A DNA stretch of 64,000 bases from Methylomicrobium sp051061015 (GCA_051061015.1 JBPFEG010000025.1:1-64000); one strand, 5' to 3'. Numbered from the stretch's first letter, positions 15,627 to 25,407 are shown. The notes: a model not told the origin generated them from the sequence alone. Numbers and translations are program-made.

Positions 15627-18254
15627 TCAGGCTTTTACAAACCGCAAAAGCCCCTCTTCCAACTCGACCTTGATCGTATCCCCAGACTCGAACCGGCCAG
15701 CCAGAATCTCCTGCGCGAGCGGATTTTCAAGCTGATGCTGGATCGCGCGTTTCAACGGGCGTGCGCCATAGACCGGATCGAAGCCGGCCTCGCCGAGCCG
15801 GTCGAGCGCCGCCTCTCTGATCTCGAAGCCGATTTCGCGCTCCGCCAGACGCTTTTGCAGATGGCCGATCTGAATCTTCGCGATCGCCCGGATCTGTTCA
15901 CGTTCAAGCGGATGGAATACCACCACTTCATCGATCCGGTTGATGAACTCGGGCCGAAAATGCATCCCGACGATCTCCATCACTTCGGATTTCATTTCCT
16001 GGTAATTCGCTTCGGCCGCTCCCGCCGTCATGCCTCCCGCGGCACTCGCACGTCCCTGTGCTTCGCCGGCCAGTTCCTGAATCCGGCTCGAACCGAGGTT
16101 CGAAGTCATTACGACGACCGTATTCCTGAAATCAACCGTCCGCCCCTGACCGTCGGTCAGACGGCCGTCATCCAAGACCTGCAGCAACACGTTGAACACA
16201 TCCGGATGCGCCTTTTCGACCTCATCCATCAGAATCACCGAATAAGGCTTCCGGCGCACTGCCTCGGTCAGATAACCGCCTTCCTCGTAGCCGACATAAC
16301 CCGGAGGCGCACCGATCAGACGCGCGACCGAATGTTTCTCCATGAATTCGGACATGTCGATCCGCACCAACGCATCGACAGTATCGAACAGGAACTCGGC
16401 CAGCGCCTTACAGAGTTCGGTCTTGCCGACCCCGGTCGGTCCCAGGAACAGGAACGAACCGTTCGGGCGGTTCGGATCAGACAACCCTGCCCGCGAGCGG
16501 CGAATCGCGTTGCTGACCGCCTTCAGCGCTTCTTCCTGGCCAACCACGCGCTTGCTGATCTCTTCTTCCATCCTGAGCAGCTTGTCACGCTCGCCCTCCA
16601 TCATTTTCGAGACCGGGATCCCGGTCCATTTGGAAACGACTTCCGCGATTTCCTCCTCGGTCACCTTGTTGCGCAGCAGCGTCATCTTTTTCGCTTCGCC
16701 GGTTCCAGCCTGCGCCAGTTGCTTTTCGAGATCCGGAATAACCCCGTATTGCAGTTCCGCCATGCGATCCCAATTGTTGGCGCGCTTGGCCGCCTCGAAC
16801 TCGTTCTTCGCCTGATCCAGCTTTTCCTTGACCGACGCTGAGCCTTGCAAGGACGCCTTCTCGGCCTTCCAGATTTCCTCCAGGTCCGAATATTCCTTTT
16901 CGACTTCGGCGATTTCTTCCTCGAGAATCTCCAGGCGTTTCTTCGAGGCCGCATCGGCCTCCTTCTTCAGCGCGACCTGTTCGATCTTCAACTGGATCAG
17001 GCGCCGGTCCAGCCTGTCCATCGCCTCGGGTTTCGAATCCTGCTCCATCCGGATACGGCTGGCGGCCTCGTCGATCAGGTCGATCGCCTTGTCCGGCAGC
17101 TGGCGATCGGAAATGTAGCGGTACGACAGCCCCGCCGCCGCGACAATCGCCGGGTCGGTGATGTCGACGCCGTGATGCACCTCGTATTTTTCCTTCAATC
17201 CGCGCAGAATCGCAATCGTATCCTCGACCGACGGCTCGTCGACCATCACTTTCTGAAAACGGCGCTCGAGCGCCGCATCCTTCTCGACATACTTGCGGTA
17301 TTCGTCCAGCGTCGTCGCGCCTACACAGTGCAGTTCGCCGCGCGCCAGCGCAGGCTTCAGCATGTTGCCCGCATCCATCGCGCCTTCGGCCTTGCCCGCG
17401 CCGACCATCGTATGCAGCTCGTCGATGAACAGGATCACCTGTCCTTCCTGCTTAGCGAGGTCGTTCAAGACCGCTTTCAGGCGCTCCTCGAATTCGCCCC
17501 GAAACTTCGCGCCGGCGATCAACGCCGCCATGTCCAGCGCCAGCACGCGCTTGCCCTTGATGCCTTCGGGCACTTCGCCGTTCACGATCCGCTGCGCCAG
17601 ACCTTCGACGATCGCGGTCTTGCCGACGCCGGGCTCGCCGATCAGCACCGGGTTGTTCTTGGTGCGGCGCTGTAACACCTGGATCGTGCGGCGAATTTCG
17701 TCGTCGCGGCCGATCACCGGGTCGAGCTTACCGGCCTCCGCGCGCTCGGTCAGGTCGATCGTGTATTTTTTCAAGGCCTGGCGTTGATCCTCGGCATTGG
17801 GATCATCGACCTGTTGGCCGCCGCGCATCGCCTCGATCGTCTTTTCGATCGCCTGCTTGCTGGCCCCGGCTTTCTTTAGCAAATCCTGTAACAGTCCTCT
17901 TTCTTCAAACACGGCCAGCAAAAACAGCTCGCTGGCGATGAACTTGTCGCCGCGCTTCTGCGCGATTTTATCGGTCAAATTCAACAGCCGCCCAAGTTCG
18001 TTCGAAATCTGCACGTCCCCGCCCGCGCCCGAGACGGTCGCGAGCCGGCTCAGCGCCTGCCCGAGTTCGGCGCGCAGCCCGCCGGTATTGGCGCCGATCT
18101 GTGCAAGTAACGGCTTGACGGTGCCGCCTTCCTGATCCAGCAAAGCGATCATCAGATGCACGGGCTCGATGAACTGATGATCCTTGCCCAAAGCCAGGCT
18201 TTGTGCATCCGACAGCGCTTCCTGAAACTTGGCGGTTAATTTATCCATTCGCAT
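15627..18254 (-). CDS. clpB: ATP-dependent disaggregase ClpB
   Basis: An 875-residue Hsp100 chaperone that, with DnaK, rescues aggregated proteins. The Clp-N domain (about 1-150) is followed by the first AAA+ module (Walker A GEPGVGKT near residue 207), the long coiled-coil M-domain (about 410-530) that separates ClpB from ClpA, the second AAA+ module (GPTGVGKT) and the ClpB C-terminal domain. The start MRMDKLTAKFQEAL aligns with that of E. coli ClpB; the second Met two codons on is also possible. A heat-shock promoter lies directly upstream. Confidence 0.98.
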   Translation of the reverse strand: MRMDKLTAKFQEALSDAQSLALGKDHQFIEPVHLMIALLDQEGGTVKPLLAQIGANTGGLRAELGQALSRLATVSGAGGDVQISNELGRLLNLTDKIAQKRGDKFIASELFLLAVFEERGLLQDLLKKAGASKQAIEKTIEAMRGGQQVDDPNAEDQRQALKKYTIDLTERAEAGKLDPVIGRDDEIRRTIQVLQRRTKNNPVLIGEPGVGKTAIVEGLAQRIVNGEVPEGIKGKRVLALDMAALIAGAKFRGEFEERLKAVLNDLAKQEGQVILFIDELHTMVGAGKAEGAMDAGNMLKPALARGELHCVGATTLDEYRKYVEKDAALERRFQKVMVDEPSVEDTIAILRGLKEKYEVHHGVDITDPAIVAAAGLSYRYISDRQLPDKAIDLIDEAASRIRMEQDSKPEAMDRLDRRLIQLKIEQVALKKEADAASKKRLEILEEEIAEVEKEYSDLEEIWKAEKASLQGSASVKEKLDQAKNEFEAAKRANNWDRMAELQYGVIPDLEKQLAQAGTGEAKKMTLLRNKVTEEEIAEVVSKWTGIPVSKMMEGERDKLLRMEEEISKRVVGQEEALKAVSNAIRRSRAGLSDPNRPNGSFLFLGPTGVGKTELCKALAEFLFDTVDALVRIDMSEFMEKHSVARLIGAPPGYVGYEEGGYLTEAVRRKPYSVILMDEVEKAHPDVFNVLLQVLDDGRLTDGQGRTVDFRNTVVVMTSNLGSSRIQELAGEAQGRASAAGGMTAGAAEANYQEMKSEVMEIVGMHFRPEFINRIDEVVVFHPLEREQIRAIAKIQIGHLQKRLAEREIGFEIREAALDRLGEAGFDPVYGARPLKRAIQHQLENPLAQEILAGRFESGDTIKVELEEGLLRFVKA

Positions 18255-18295
18255 GTTGGTTTACCTCTTATCAGAGAATTTTTAAGTTGGGGGAG

Positions 18296-18323
18296 ATATG
18301 GGGAGTGGAGGCAGGATTTTCAA
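18296..18323 (-). promoter_or_regulatory. Sigma-32 heat-shock promoter of clpB
   Basis: On the minus strand TTGAAA (18318-18323) is followed after 14 bases by CCCCATAT (18296-18303). This closely matches the RpoH consensus CTTGAAA-N(11-16)-CCCCATNT, and it sits about 40 bases upstream of the clpB start. It indicates heat-shock control by RpoH. Confidence 0.85.
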
Positions 18324-18355
18324 TAACGGATGGGTAAATTCGCCTGTTATCAAAA

Positions 18356-18406
18356 CCGTTATCCCGACATACCTTGAAGGGCACAAGTGGATTTCAGGGA
18401 TAACGG
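18356..18406. repeat. Inverted repeat between clpB and the asparaginase gene
   Basis: The 10-base arms CCGTTATCCC (18356-18365) and GGGATAACGG (18397-18406) are perfectly complementary around a 31-base loop. There is no T-run. It lies between the end of the asparaginase gene and the clpB promoter and could end transcription from the asparaginase gene or be a dispersed intergenic palindrome. Confidence 0.65.
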
Positions 18407-18440
18407 CGCTTAGTATTCTAGAAATACAAAAGATATACGA

Positions 18441-19460
18441 CTAAACATGCTCCCCTGCAATATCCGCCTCCAGAAACGCAGCAATATCCTGCTGATCCTG
18501 AAAATTACCATACGCCAGCGCCAGCTTCACATAGGCCGCTTCGATCGACATGTTCCAGATCATTTCCCCGCCCGCATCGAGTAGAAACCGCGTGCTTTCA
18601 TACGCATCGGGCGATTTCCGCGCCGGCGCGAGGTAAACCTTCACGTCCTGCTGCCGGCAGCGTTTGATGAAGGCGAGCAGCGAATGATTATCGCCCCATT
18701 GCAGGGTGCTGCAGGCGGTGCCTGAATGGTAAAGATCGTGCAGAACCGCATCGACGCCATCGAGCGAAAAATGCGTATAGTCGAGGCCCGGATAAGGCCG
18801 GATCATCAGGATCCGGTTCGAAAATAAGGTTTTCAGCCAGGGAACTTCCGCGCGCGTCGGCAACGCCTGCAACCCTGATCGGATAAACCGGCCGCTCCGA
18901 TATTCCAGGTAACTTTGTCCCCGCACGCTGAAGAAATCGCCGCTCAATTGCAGCGACGAAGCCAGCCGCGTGCCCCGGTGCACCTGCATCGTTTGCCCCT
19001 GATTGCGATAAGGCACGAACACGCCAGACTCATTGATATTAAGGATAAAATCGATTGCGCAACGGAAATTCTCCAGCCCGTTCGCTTGGGGATGATCGAG
19101 CGGATGATCGCTCGACACCAGCAGCAAGGGCACCTTCAGCCCATGAAAATAAAAACCGAGCGCCGCCGCAGTGTAGGCCAGCGTATCGGTTCCGTGCGTC
19201 ACGATCACGCCGTCATAGCGTTCCGGCTGTTTGGCTTCGATCGCCTCGATGATGATCGGCCATGCCGCCGGCGCGAGGTTCTCGCTCAACAGCCGGACCG
19301 GCTCGATCGACTCGAAAGCAATTTCCCCCGCCTTATCGGGAAAACGCCGCTGAAATTCGCCGAGCAGCTTGAAAGGCGCCTGCGCGGACGGTTTAATCGT
19401 GCCTTCGCTGGCGCTTGATCCGATCGTGCCGCCGGTGAATACAACCAGAATATGTTTCAT
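18441..19460 (-). CDS. L-asparaginase (type I family)
   Basis: A protein of about 339 residues that should hydrolyse asparagine to aspartate and ammonia. The first catalytic loop FTGGTIGS and the second, VTHGTDTLAYTA, carry the two catalytic threonines and the Thr-Asp pair. No signal peptide is present, so it is cytosolic. I chose ATG at 19460 because the sequence there, MKHILVVFTGGTIG, is the family start; the longer version begins with TTG and adds ten unlikely residues. It is divergent from folA. The C-terminal half differs from E. coli AnsA, so activity on related amides is possible. Confidence 0.88.
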   Translation of the reverse strand: MKHILVVFTGGTIGSSASEGTIKPSAQAPFKLLGEFQRRFPDKAGEIAFESIEPVRLLSENLAPAAWPIIIEAIEAKQPERYDGVIVTHGTDTLAYTAAALGFYFHGLKVPLLLVSSDHPLDHPQANGLENFRCAIDFILNINESGVFVPYRNQGQTMQVHRGTRLASSLQLSGDFFSVRGQSYLEYRSGRFIRSGLQALPTRAEVPWLKTLFSNRILMIRPYPGLDYTHFSLDGVDAVLHDLYHSGTACSTLQWGDNHSLLAFIKRCRQQDVKVYLAPARKSPDAYESTRFLLDAGGEMIWNMSIEAAYVKLALAYGNFQDQQDIAAFLEADIAGEHV

Positions 19461-19517
19461 AGTATGATGATTATCTTTTTCTAAGCCCAAGCGTCTAAAA
19501 TTCTAAACCACCCCAGC

Positions 19518-20015
19518 ATGAAAATCTCACTTATCGTCGCGATGGCGAACAACCGGGTCATCGGCCTGAACAACAAAATGCCCTGGCACCTTTCGGCAGA
19601 CCTGAAGCGCTTCAAAAAGGTCACGATGGGCTCGCCGATCCTGATGGGCCGGAAAACCTTCGAATCGATCGGCCGCCCCCTGCCCGGCCGCACGAATATC
19701 GTCTTAACCCGCAACCCTGCCTACACGCAAGAAGGCTGCGTGGTCGTGAACGATCTCGACACCGCAATATGGACCGGTTGCCGGAAGTCCGGGGAGATTT
19801 TTGTGATCGGCGGCTCGGATCTTTACGCAGCCCTGCTGCCGCGAGCCGAGACGATTTACCTGACCGAAATCAAAAAGGAATTTCCGGGAGATACTTTTTT
19901 TCCGGCACTGGATAGGAGCGAATGGATAGAGGTGGACCGGGAAGATGTCGAGGATGATGTCGACTCCGGGTTTGGTTATAGCTTTTTGCGATTGGATCGT
20001 AACAAGAAACTGTAG
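19518..20015 (+). CDS. folA: Dihydrofolate reductase
   Basis: A 165-residue enzyme that reduces dihydrofolate to tetrahydrofolate with NADPH. The motifs are in place: MANNRVIGLNNKMPWHLSAD with the substrate-binding Trp and catalytic Asp, the NADPH-binding MGRKTFESIGRPLPGR, and FVIGGSDLY. The length is standard. It is divergent from the asparaginase gene, with about 57 bases between the two starts, so their promoters must overlap or lie inside the genes' 5' ends. Confidence 0.97.
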   Translation: MKISLIVAMANNRVIGLNNKMPWHLSADLKRFKKVTMGSPILMGRKTFESIGRPLPGRTNIVLTRNPAYTQEGCVVVNDLDTAIWTGCRKSGEIFVIGGSDLYAALLPRAETIYLTEIKKEFPGDTFFPALDRSEWIEVDREDVEDDVDSGFGYSFLRLDRNKKL

Positions 20016-20018
20016 GCG

Positions 20019-20117
20019 GGGTTGGCGGAAGCCAACCCAACTCAAATATCGTTATGTGTTGGATTGCTATTCGCAATCCAATCTACACCATTCCCGAAAA
20101 GGTACGCGATGCGTACC
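20019..20117. repeat. Three consecutive short perfect hairpins
   Basis: Between the convergent folA and prfC genes lie GGGTTGGC-GGAA-GCCAACCC (20019-20038), TTGGATTGC-TATTC-GCAATCCAA (20059-20081) and GGTACGC-GAT-GCGTACC (20101-20117). None has a T-run. They are probably bidirectional ends of transcription or a cluster of REP-like palindromes. Confidence 0.75.
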
Positions 20118-20130
20118 CGGAAGTAAAAAA

Positions 20131-21711
20131 CTACAATTCCCGCGTCGCGCTGAACTTGATGTCCGGCCAGCGCTCCTCGGTCAGTTGCAGATTCACCCGG
20201 CTGGTCGCGAGATAAACCAGGAAGCCGCCGCCGTCCTCGGCCAGGTTGTCGAATGCCTTCTTCCTGAACTCTTCCAGCTTGGCCGGCTTGTCCGACGATA
20301 CCCAGCGCACGGTCGACACATTCACTGCATCGTAGACGCATTCGACGTTGTATTCGTTTTTCAACCGGTGTGCGGTCACGTCGAACTGCAGCACGCCGAC
20401 CGCGCCGAGAATCAGGTCGTTGTTTTTCAACGGACGGAATAACTGCGTCGCGCCTTCCTCGGTCAACTGCACCAGACCTTTCTGCAATGCTTTTGCTCGA
20501 AGAGGGTCCTTCAATACGACCCGGCGGAACAGTTCCGGCGCGAAATACGGAATGCCGCCGAACTTCAGTGTTTCGCCCATCGTGAACGTATCGCCGACCT
20601 GGATCGTGCCATGATTATGCAGGCCGATGATGTCGCCGGGATAAGCCTCTTCGACTGCCTTGCGGGTGTCCGCCTGGAAGGTGATCGCGTTGCTGACCTG
20701 GATGGGCTTGCCGATCCGCACATGATGAATCTTCATGCCTTTGTCGAACTTGCCCGAGCAGATCCGCATGAACGCGACCCGGTCGCGGTGCGCAGGGTCC
20801 ATATTCGCCTGAATCTTGAACACGAAGCCGGTGAACTTATCTTCTTCCGGATGCACCAGGCGCTGCTCGGCCTGCCGGGGCAGCGGGGACGGCGCGAACT
20901 CGGCGAACGCATCGAGCAGTTCGAGAATCCCGAAATTGTTGATCGCGGAGCCGAAAAACACCGGCGTCTGTTCGCCGGCCAGGTACGCGTCCAGGCTGAA
21001 CTCATGGCTCGCACCCTTGACCAGATCGATCTCGATCCGCAGTTCCTCGGCCTGATCGCCAAGCAATTCGTCCAGCTTCGGACTATTTAAGCCCTTGATC
21101 ACTTCGGCCTCGGCAATCCGGCCTCCGTGCTGCGGGCTGAACAGATGAATTTCGTCCTTATACAGATGATAGACGCCCTTGAAGCGCTTGCCCATCCCGA
21201 TCGGCCAGGTCATCGGCGCGCATTGGATCTTTAGCACATGCTCGACCTCGTCCAGCAGTTCTATCGGCTCGCGCCCTTCCCGGTCCAGCTTGTTGATGAA
21301 GGTCAGAATCGGCGTCGTACGCAGGCGGCAGACTTCCATCAGGTTGATCGTGCGTTCCTCGACGCCCTTCGCCGAATCGATCACCATCAGCGCCGAATCG
21401 ACTGCGGTCAGCGTGCGGTAGGTATCCTCGGAGAAATCCTCGTGGCCGGGTGTGTCGAGCAGATTGATGATCGCATCCTTATGCTCGAACTGCATCACCG
21501 AGGTCGTGACCGAAATCCCCCGCTCCTTTTCCATCTCCATCCAGTCGGACGTTGCATGCCGCGCGGCCTTGCGGCCTTTTACCGAGCCTGCCAGCTGAAT
21601 CGCGCCTCCGAACAGCAACAGCTTTTCGGTGATCGTGGTTTTACCCGCGTCAGGATGCGAAATGATTGCAAACGTGCGCCGGCGTTTGAGTTCAGAAAGG
21701 ACTTCGGACAT
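20131..21711 (-). CDS. prfC: Peptide chain release factor 3
   Basis: A translational GTPase (about 526 residues) that recycles RF1 and RF2 from the ribosome after termination. The G-motifs SHPDAGKTT, DTPGHEDFSEDTYRT and NKLDRE are present, followed by domains II and III, with high similarity to E. coli RF3 along the whole length (for example the CAPMTWPIGMGKRFKGVYHLY region). I prefer the Met at 21711 (MSEVLSELKRRRTF) to the upstream Met at 21729, because it matches the family N-terminus. Confidence 0.97.
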   Translation of the reverse strand: MSEVLSELKRRRTFAIISHPDAGKTTITEKLLLFGGAIQLAGSVKGRKAARHATSDWMEMEKERGISVTTSVMQFEHKDAIINLLDTPGHEDFSEDTYRTLTAVDSALMVIDSAKGVEERTINLMEVCRLRTTPILTFINKLDREGREPIELLDEVEHVLKIQCAPMTWPIGMGKRFKGVYHLYKDEIHLFSPQHGGRIAEAEVIKGLNSPKLDELLGDQAEELRIEIDLVKGASHEFSLDAYLAGEQTPVFFGSAINNFGILELLDAFAEFAPSPLPRQAEQRLVHPEEDKFTGFVFKIQANMDPAHRDRVAFMRICSGKFDKGMKIHHVRIGKPIQVSNAITFQADTRKAVEEAYPGDIIGLHNHGTIQVGDTFTMGETLKFGGIPYFAPELFRRVVLKDPLRAKALQKGLVQLTEEGATQLFRPLKNNDLILGAVGVLQFDVTAHRLKNEYNVECVYDAVNVSTVRWVSSDKPAKLEEFRKKAFDNLAEDGGGFLVYLATSRVNLQLTEERWPDIKFSATREL

Positions 21712-21729
21712 ACTCTTGAATGACTGCAA

Positions 21730-22046
21730 AACCGCGTATTATAACGGAAATCTATCGAGAGAGCATGACGGCATCGGAAATGGGGCTCAGCCCGAGGGCT
21801 TTACGACCGTCAGTGGGCTTTCGCTTCGCGGACTCGGTGCGACGCCGTACAGACGAAACCTCATCAAAAAATTATTTTTTATGGATATTGCTGTGAAACA
21901 GATTCTTGATTGAGGGTTATTATCGGATTTCGAGAAGATTCAAAAAGAATTGAGGCGCGGCCTTTGGCTGTTCATAAGCGCAGTCAAAAAGCAAAGCTGT
22001 TGTCACGGAATCCGGGAAAAGGTATGTTTATAAGGAGTGATTCTCC
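21730..22046. other. Divergent promoter region of prfC and glgX
   Basis: About 320 bases without a gene between two divergent genes. A 94-codon plus-strand ORF at 21629-21913 overlaps prfC and has no family features. The glgX start is preceded by AAGGAG (near 22032-22038). No operator or clear -10/-35 pair stands out. Confidence 0.4.
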
Positions 22047-24251
22047 ATGAGAGACAGGATATCAACCGTATGGCTCGGCAAGCCTTATCCCTTAGGCGCG
22101 ACATGGGACGGTAAAGGCGTCAACTTCGCGTTATTCTCCGAACATGCCGAAAAAGTCGAGCTTTGCCTGTTCGATGTCAAAGGACGCCATGAATTCCAAC
22201 GCATCCCAATGCCGGAACAGACCGACCAGATTTGGCATTGCTATCTGCCGGAGGCTCGCCCCGGCCTATTATATGGGTATCGTGTTTATGGAAAATACGA
22301 CCCAATGCAGGGTTCTCGTTTCAATCACTATAAACTGCTTCTCGACCCTTATGCCAAAGCGATCGTCGGACCATTGCGATGGAGCGATGTCTTGTTCGGC
22401 TACAAGGTGGGGCATAAAAAAGAAGATGTTTCCTTTGACCGGCGAGATAGCGCATCCCATATGCCGAAATGCCAGGTCATTGATCCGGCGTTCAAGTGGG
22501 GATACGACCAGCCGCCGCAAATCCCCTGGCAGGATACGATCATTTATGAGTTGCACGTCAAAGGCTTTACCCAACTCCATCCCTTGGTACCCTCCGCCTT
22601 GCGCGGCACTTACGCAGGGCTGGCGTCAGAGCCTGTAATCGATCATCTGAGAAAACTCGGGATAACGGCAGTCGAGCTGATGCCGATCCATTCCTTTGTC
22701 GATGAGCGTCATCTGGTAGAAAAGGACTTGCGTAATTATTGGGGTTACAGTTCTATTGGCTATTTTGCGCCGGAAGCCCGCTATGGTTATGTCGAGCCGG
22801 TCGGCGAGTTCAAGAACCTGGTCAAAACCCTGCATCGCGCTGATATTGAGGTCATCCTTGACGTGGTTTACAACCATACCGCCGAAGGCAATCAGTTTGG
22901 GCCAACCCTGTCTTTTCGCGGGATCGATAATGCGGCGTATTACCGTTTAAGCGGCGACAATAATGCGCGCTATTACATGGACTATACGGGTTGCGGCAAT
23001 ACGCTCAACATGAGGCATCCGCGCGTGCTGCAGATGATCATGGACAGCCTGCGCTATTGGGTTACCGAAATGCATGTGGACGGCTTTCGTTTCGACCTGG
23101 CTTCCTCACTTGCCCGCGAACTGAATGAAGTAGACCGTCTGAGCGCTTTTTTCGATATCATCCATCAAGACCCGGTGCTCTCGCAAGTCAAGCTGATTGC
23201 CGAGCCCTGGGATATGGCCGAAGGCGGCTATCAGGTCGGCAATTTTCCGATCGGCTGGGCCGAATGGAACGATAAATACCGGGATTGTGTTCGCTCCTAC
23301 TGGAAAGGCGACGAAGGATTGATCGATGATCTGGCTTATCGCCTGACAGGTTCCAGCGACCTCTACGGACACAGCGGCCGTAAGCCATCTTCCAGCATCA
23401 ATTTCCTGACCGCGCACGACGGTTTCACGCTGCATGATTTAGTCAGTTACAACGAAAAACACAACGATGCGAATCTCGACGATAATCACGACGGTACCGA
23501 CAACAATCAGTCCTGGAATTGCGGCGCGGAAGGCCCAACCGACGACCCCGCCATACGTCATTTACGCGCCCGGCAGAAGCGAAATCTTCTGAGCACGCTG
23601 TTGCTTTCCCAGGGAGTTCCTATGCTGCTCGCAGGAGACGAGTTGGGACGCACCCAGCAGGGGAGTAACAACGCTTATTGCCAGGATAATCCGATCAGCT
23701 GGATAAACTGGAATTTGCAGCGGGAAGACCGGGAACTGAGGGATTTTGTCCGATATTTGATCCATCTGCGCAAACAGCACCCTGTTTTTCGCCGACGCAA
23801 CTTCTTTCAGGGCCGCCCTGTCACCGGCGCAGACGTCAAGGATATCCTCTGGCTCAATCCGAATGGACAGGAAATGAACGGAGAAGAATGGAATCAAACC
23901 CATGTTCGTTGTTTGGGGGTCTATCTGTCAGGCAAAGCAATCACTGAACGGGATGAACGCAATCAACCCGTGCTGGACAACGATTTCCTGTTGCTTCTGA
24001 ACTCCTATGACGGAGACATTCAGTTCACTCTGCCGGAGGATGAAACAGACGCTTGCTGGCGCGAGGTAGTCAACACAGCCGAACCGGACTCACTGGCATG
24101 GGAGTGCTTGTTCACCCCAAATTTTGTTCTTCAGGGGCGTTCCTTTGTCTTACTGATCAAGATGGGGGCAGACGATGACCCGTCATTGATCCATTCCTTG
24201 CTGTTGGACGCTCTGGGTGTTAGTCCCGCTTTACTGCACCGTCGCTCCTGA
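22047..24251 (+). CDS. glgX: Glycogen debranching enzyme (isoamylase-type, GlgX/TreX)
   Basis: A 734-residue GH13 enzyme that hydrolyses alpha-1,6 branches of glycogen. An N-terminal CBM48 domain (GKPYPLGATWDGKGVNFALFS) precedes the catalytic barrel with its four conserved blocks: DVVYNHTAEG, VDGFRFDLAS with the nucleophile Asp, IAEPWD with the acid Glu, and NFLTAHDGFTLHD. Linear maltodextrins released here are the substrate of TreY, encoded 12-15 kb downstream, and in many bacteria glgX/treX sits directly in the treYZ operon. A clear ribosome site precedes the ATG. Confidence 0.96.
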   Translation: MRDRISTVWLGKPYPLGATWDGKGVNFALFSEHAEKVELCLFDVKGRHEFQRIPMPEQTDQIWHCYLPEARPGLLYGYRVYGKYDPMQGSRFNHYKLLLDPYAKAIVGPLRWSDVLFGYKVGHKKEDVSFDRRDSASHMPKCQVIDPAFKWGYDQPPQIPWQDTIIYELHVKGFTQLHPLVPSALRGTYAGLASEPVIDHLRKLGITAVELMPIHSFVDERHLVEKDLRNYWGYSSIGYFAPEARYGYVEPVGEFKNLVKTLHRADIEVILDVVYNHTAEGNQFGPTLSFRGIDNAAYYRLSGDNNARYYMDYTGCGNTLNMRHPRVLQMIMDSLRYWVTEMHVDGFRFDLASSLARELNEVDRLSAFFDIIHQDPVLSQVKLIAEPWDMAEGGYQVGNFPIGWAEWNDKYRDCVRSYWKGDEGLIDDLAYRLTGSSDLYGHSGRKPSSSINFLTAHDGFTLHDLVSYNEKHNDANLDDNHDGTDNNQSWNCGAEGPTDDPAIRHLRARQKRNLLSTLLLSQGVPMLLAGDELGRTQQGSNNAYCQDNPISWINWNLQREDRELRDFVRYLIHLRKQHPVFRRRNFFQGRPVTGADVKDILWLNPNGQEMNGEEWNQTHVRCLGVYLSGKAITERDERNQPVLDNDFLLLLNSYDGDIQFTLPEDETDACWREVVNTAEPDSLAWECLFTPNFVLQGRSFVLLIKMGADDDPSLIHSLLLDALGVSPALLHRRS

Positions 24252-24427
24252 AACATCAGGATGAGGTTAGGCCCATTCTTCGTTACCTCGGATTATTTTT
24301 ATCCCGGACAGCGACAAAAACAGAGGTTTTAACGCGGGAGATTAATAGCTGATCAGTTCGCTGTTTACATTGCAGGCTGAAATTCGTAAGTCTACAGCGC
24401 ACAAATGCGATGCATTTATTTTAATGG

Positions 24428-24940
24428 CTATTTGGTAGAGCCTTCCTTGACGACAAGATCACTTTCTACGGCTTTCACATCCGTGACGCTTTGAGCAATG
24501 GCTTTGACTCTGTCGATAGTTTGCTGAGAGTCTACGGCTCCCGAGAGCTTTACCACACCGTTTTCGGTAGTCACATCGATTTGAGTGGATTTCAGTAACG
24601 GGTCGCTCAAAATGTCCTGTTTGATTTTGGCCGTAATGACAGAATCATCCATGTACTCCCCGGCTTTTTCGATACTTGTGCCTGTATCTCCCGGACTTGT
24701 TCCAGGACTTGGGCTAGTTCCCATACCTGAACCGGCTCCTGTGCTTCCGCTTCTAGTAGGATCGGTAACGCTTCCCGGCGCCGTGGTGCTTGATCCCGGC
24801 GGTGTCGTTCCGATATCGGTTCTTTCTGTTCTTGGCGTTGGAGTCTGCCCGGGCTTGTTGTCTGATCCGTCTTTTTGGCATCCCGTCAATACCAGAAAGA
24901 AACTCAAAAAGATCATCATAAGTATCTTATTTATATTCAT
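24428..24940 (-). CDS. BON-domain lipoprotein (OsmY-like)
   Basis: A protein of about 170 residues. The chosen start (MNINKILMMIFLSFFLVLTGC) gives a lipoprotein signal with lipobox LTGC and has a GAGGAG ribosome site at 24947-24953; the upstream Met codons add an unlikely extension. A Pro/Thr/Gly/Ser-rich linker of about 70 residues follows, then one BON domain (DDSVITAKIKQDILSD...VKLSGAVDSQQTID). BON proteins bind envelope phospholipid and are often induced by osmotic stress. It opens a run of small stress-type genes (CsbD-like, EF-hand) on the same strand. Confidence 0.88.
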   Translation of the reverse strand: MNINKILMMIFLSFFLVLTGCQKDGSDNKPGQTPTPRTERTDIGTTPPGSSTTAPGSVTDPTRSGSTGAGSGMGTSPSPGTSPGDTGTSIEKAGEYMDDSVITAKIKQDILSDPLLKSTQIDVTTENGVVKLSGAVDSQQTIDRVKAIAQSVTDVKAVESDLVVKEGSTK

Positions 24941-24994
24941 TTTCGTGCTCCTCATGCTGTTTAAATTTCTTAAGCCGTCGTTCAATGACAACGC

Positions 24995-25195
24995 TTAATC
25001 GCGGGCTATTTCCCATTCCTTGATTTGCTTTTCGGCTTCCCTTTTGGCGATTTTGTATTTTTTTTGGGTTTTTCTAAGGAGAATATCCTGTTTACCGGCA
25101 ATGTGTTCGAATTCATCATGAGTCAACTTTCGCCGTTTTTCTCTAGCTTTATCCTTGAATAGACTTTCCTGACTGTGCATCTGATTAAATCTCAT
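24995..25195 (-). CDS. CsbD-family small stress protein
   Basis: A 66-residue, very charged protein that matches the CsbD pattern: a KLTHDEFEHIAGKQDILLRKTQKKY stretch corresponds to the family's KLTDDDL-x-x-IAGK-x-x-L-x-GK-x-Q-x-x-Y, and it ends in EAEKQIKEWE. The early part of the domain is shortened. CsbD proteins are induced by general or osmotic stress; their molecular function is unknown. It lies directly upstream of the BON lipoprotein on the same strand, so they may be co-expressed. Confidence 0.7.
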   Translation of the reverse strand: MRFNQMHSQESLFKDKAREKRRKLTHDEFEHIAGKQDILLRKTQKKYKIAKREAEKQIKEWEIARD

Positions 25196-25407
25196 ACCGT
25201 TTTATCCTTAGGTTTAGTATTGCATTTCTCCTGAAGAAAGCTGAATTTAAAATCAAGAAACTAATCTTTTATCTAAAATAAAAATTAATTTATAGGAGAA
25301 TATAAATAAGTCTGTACACTAACAAACATAAGATTTAAATTCAGCCCTTCAGGAGGGATTGTTAAAAAAACTTAGCCAATCAATTTTAAATAACTCTTTA
25401 CATTTCT

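Noticed and set aside
16845..17675. 276-codon plus-strand ORF opposite clpB
   Set aside because: It is an antisense shadow of the high-GC third positions of clpB, with Arg/His-rich nonsense sequence.
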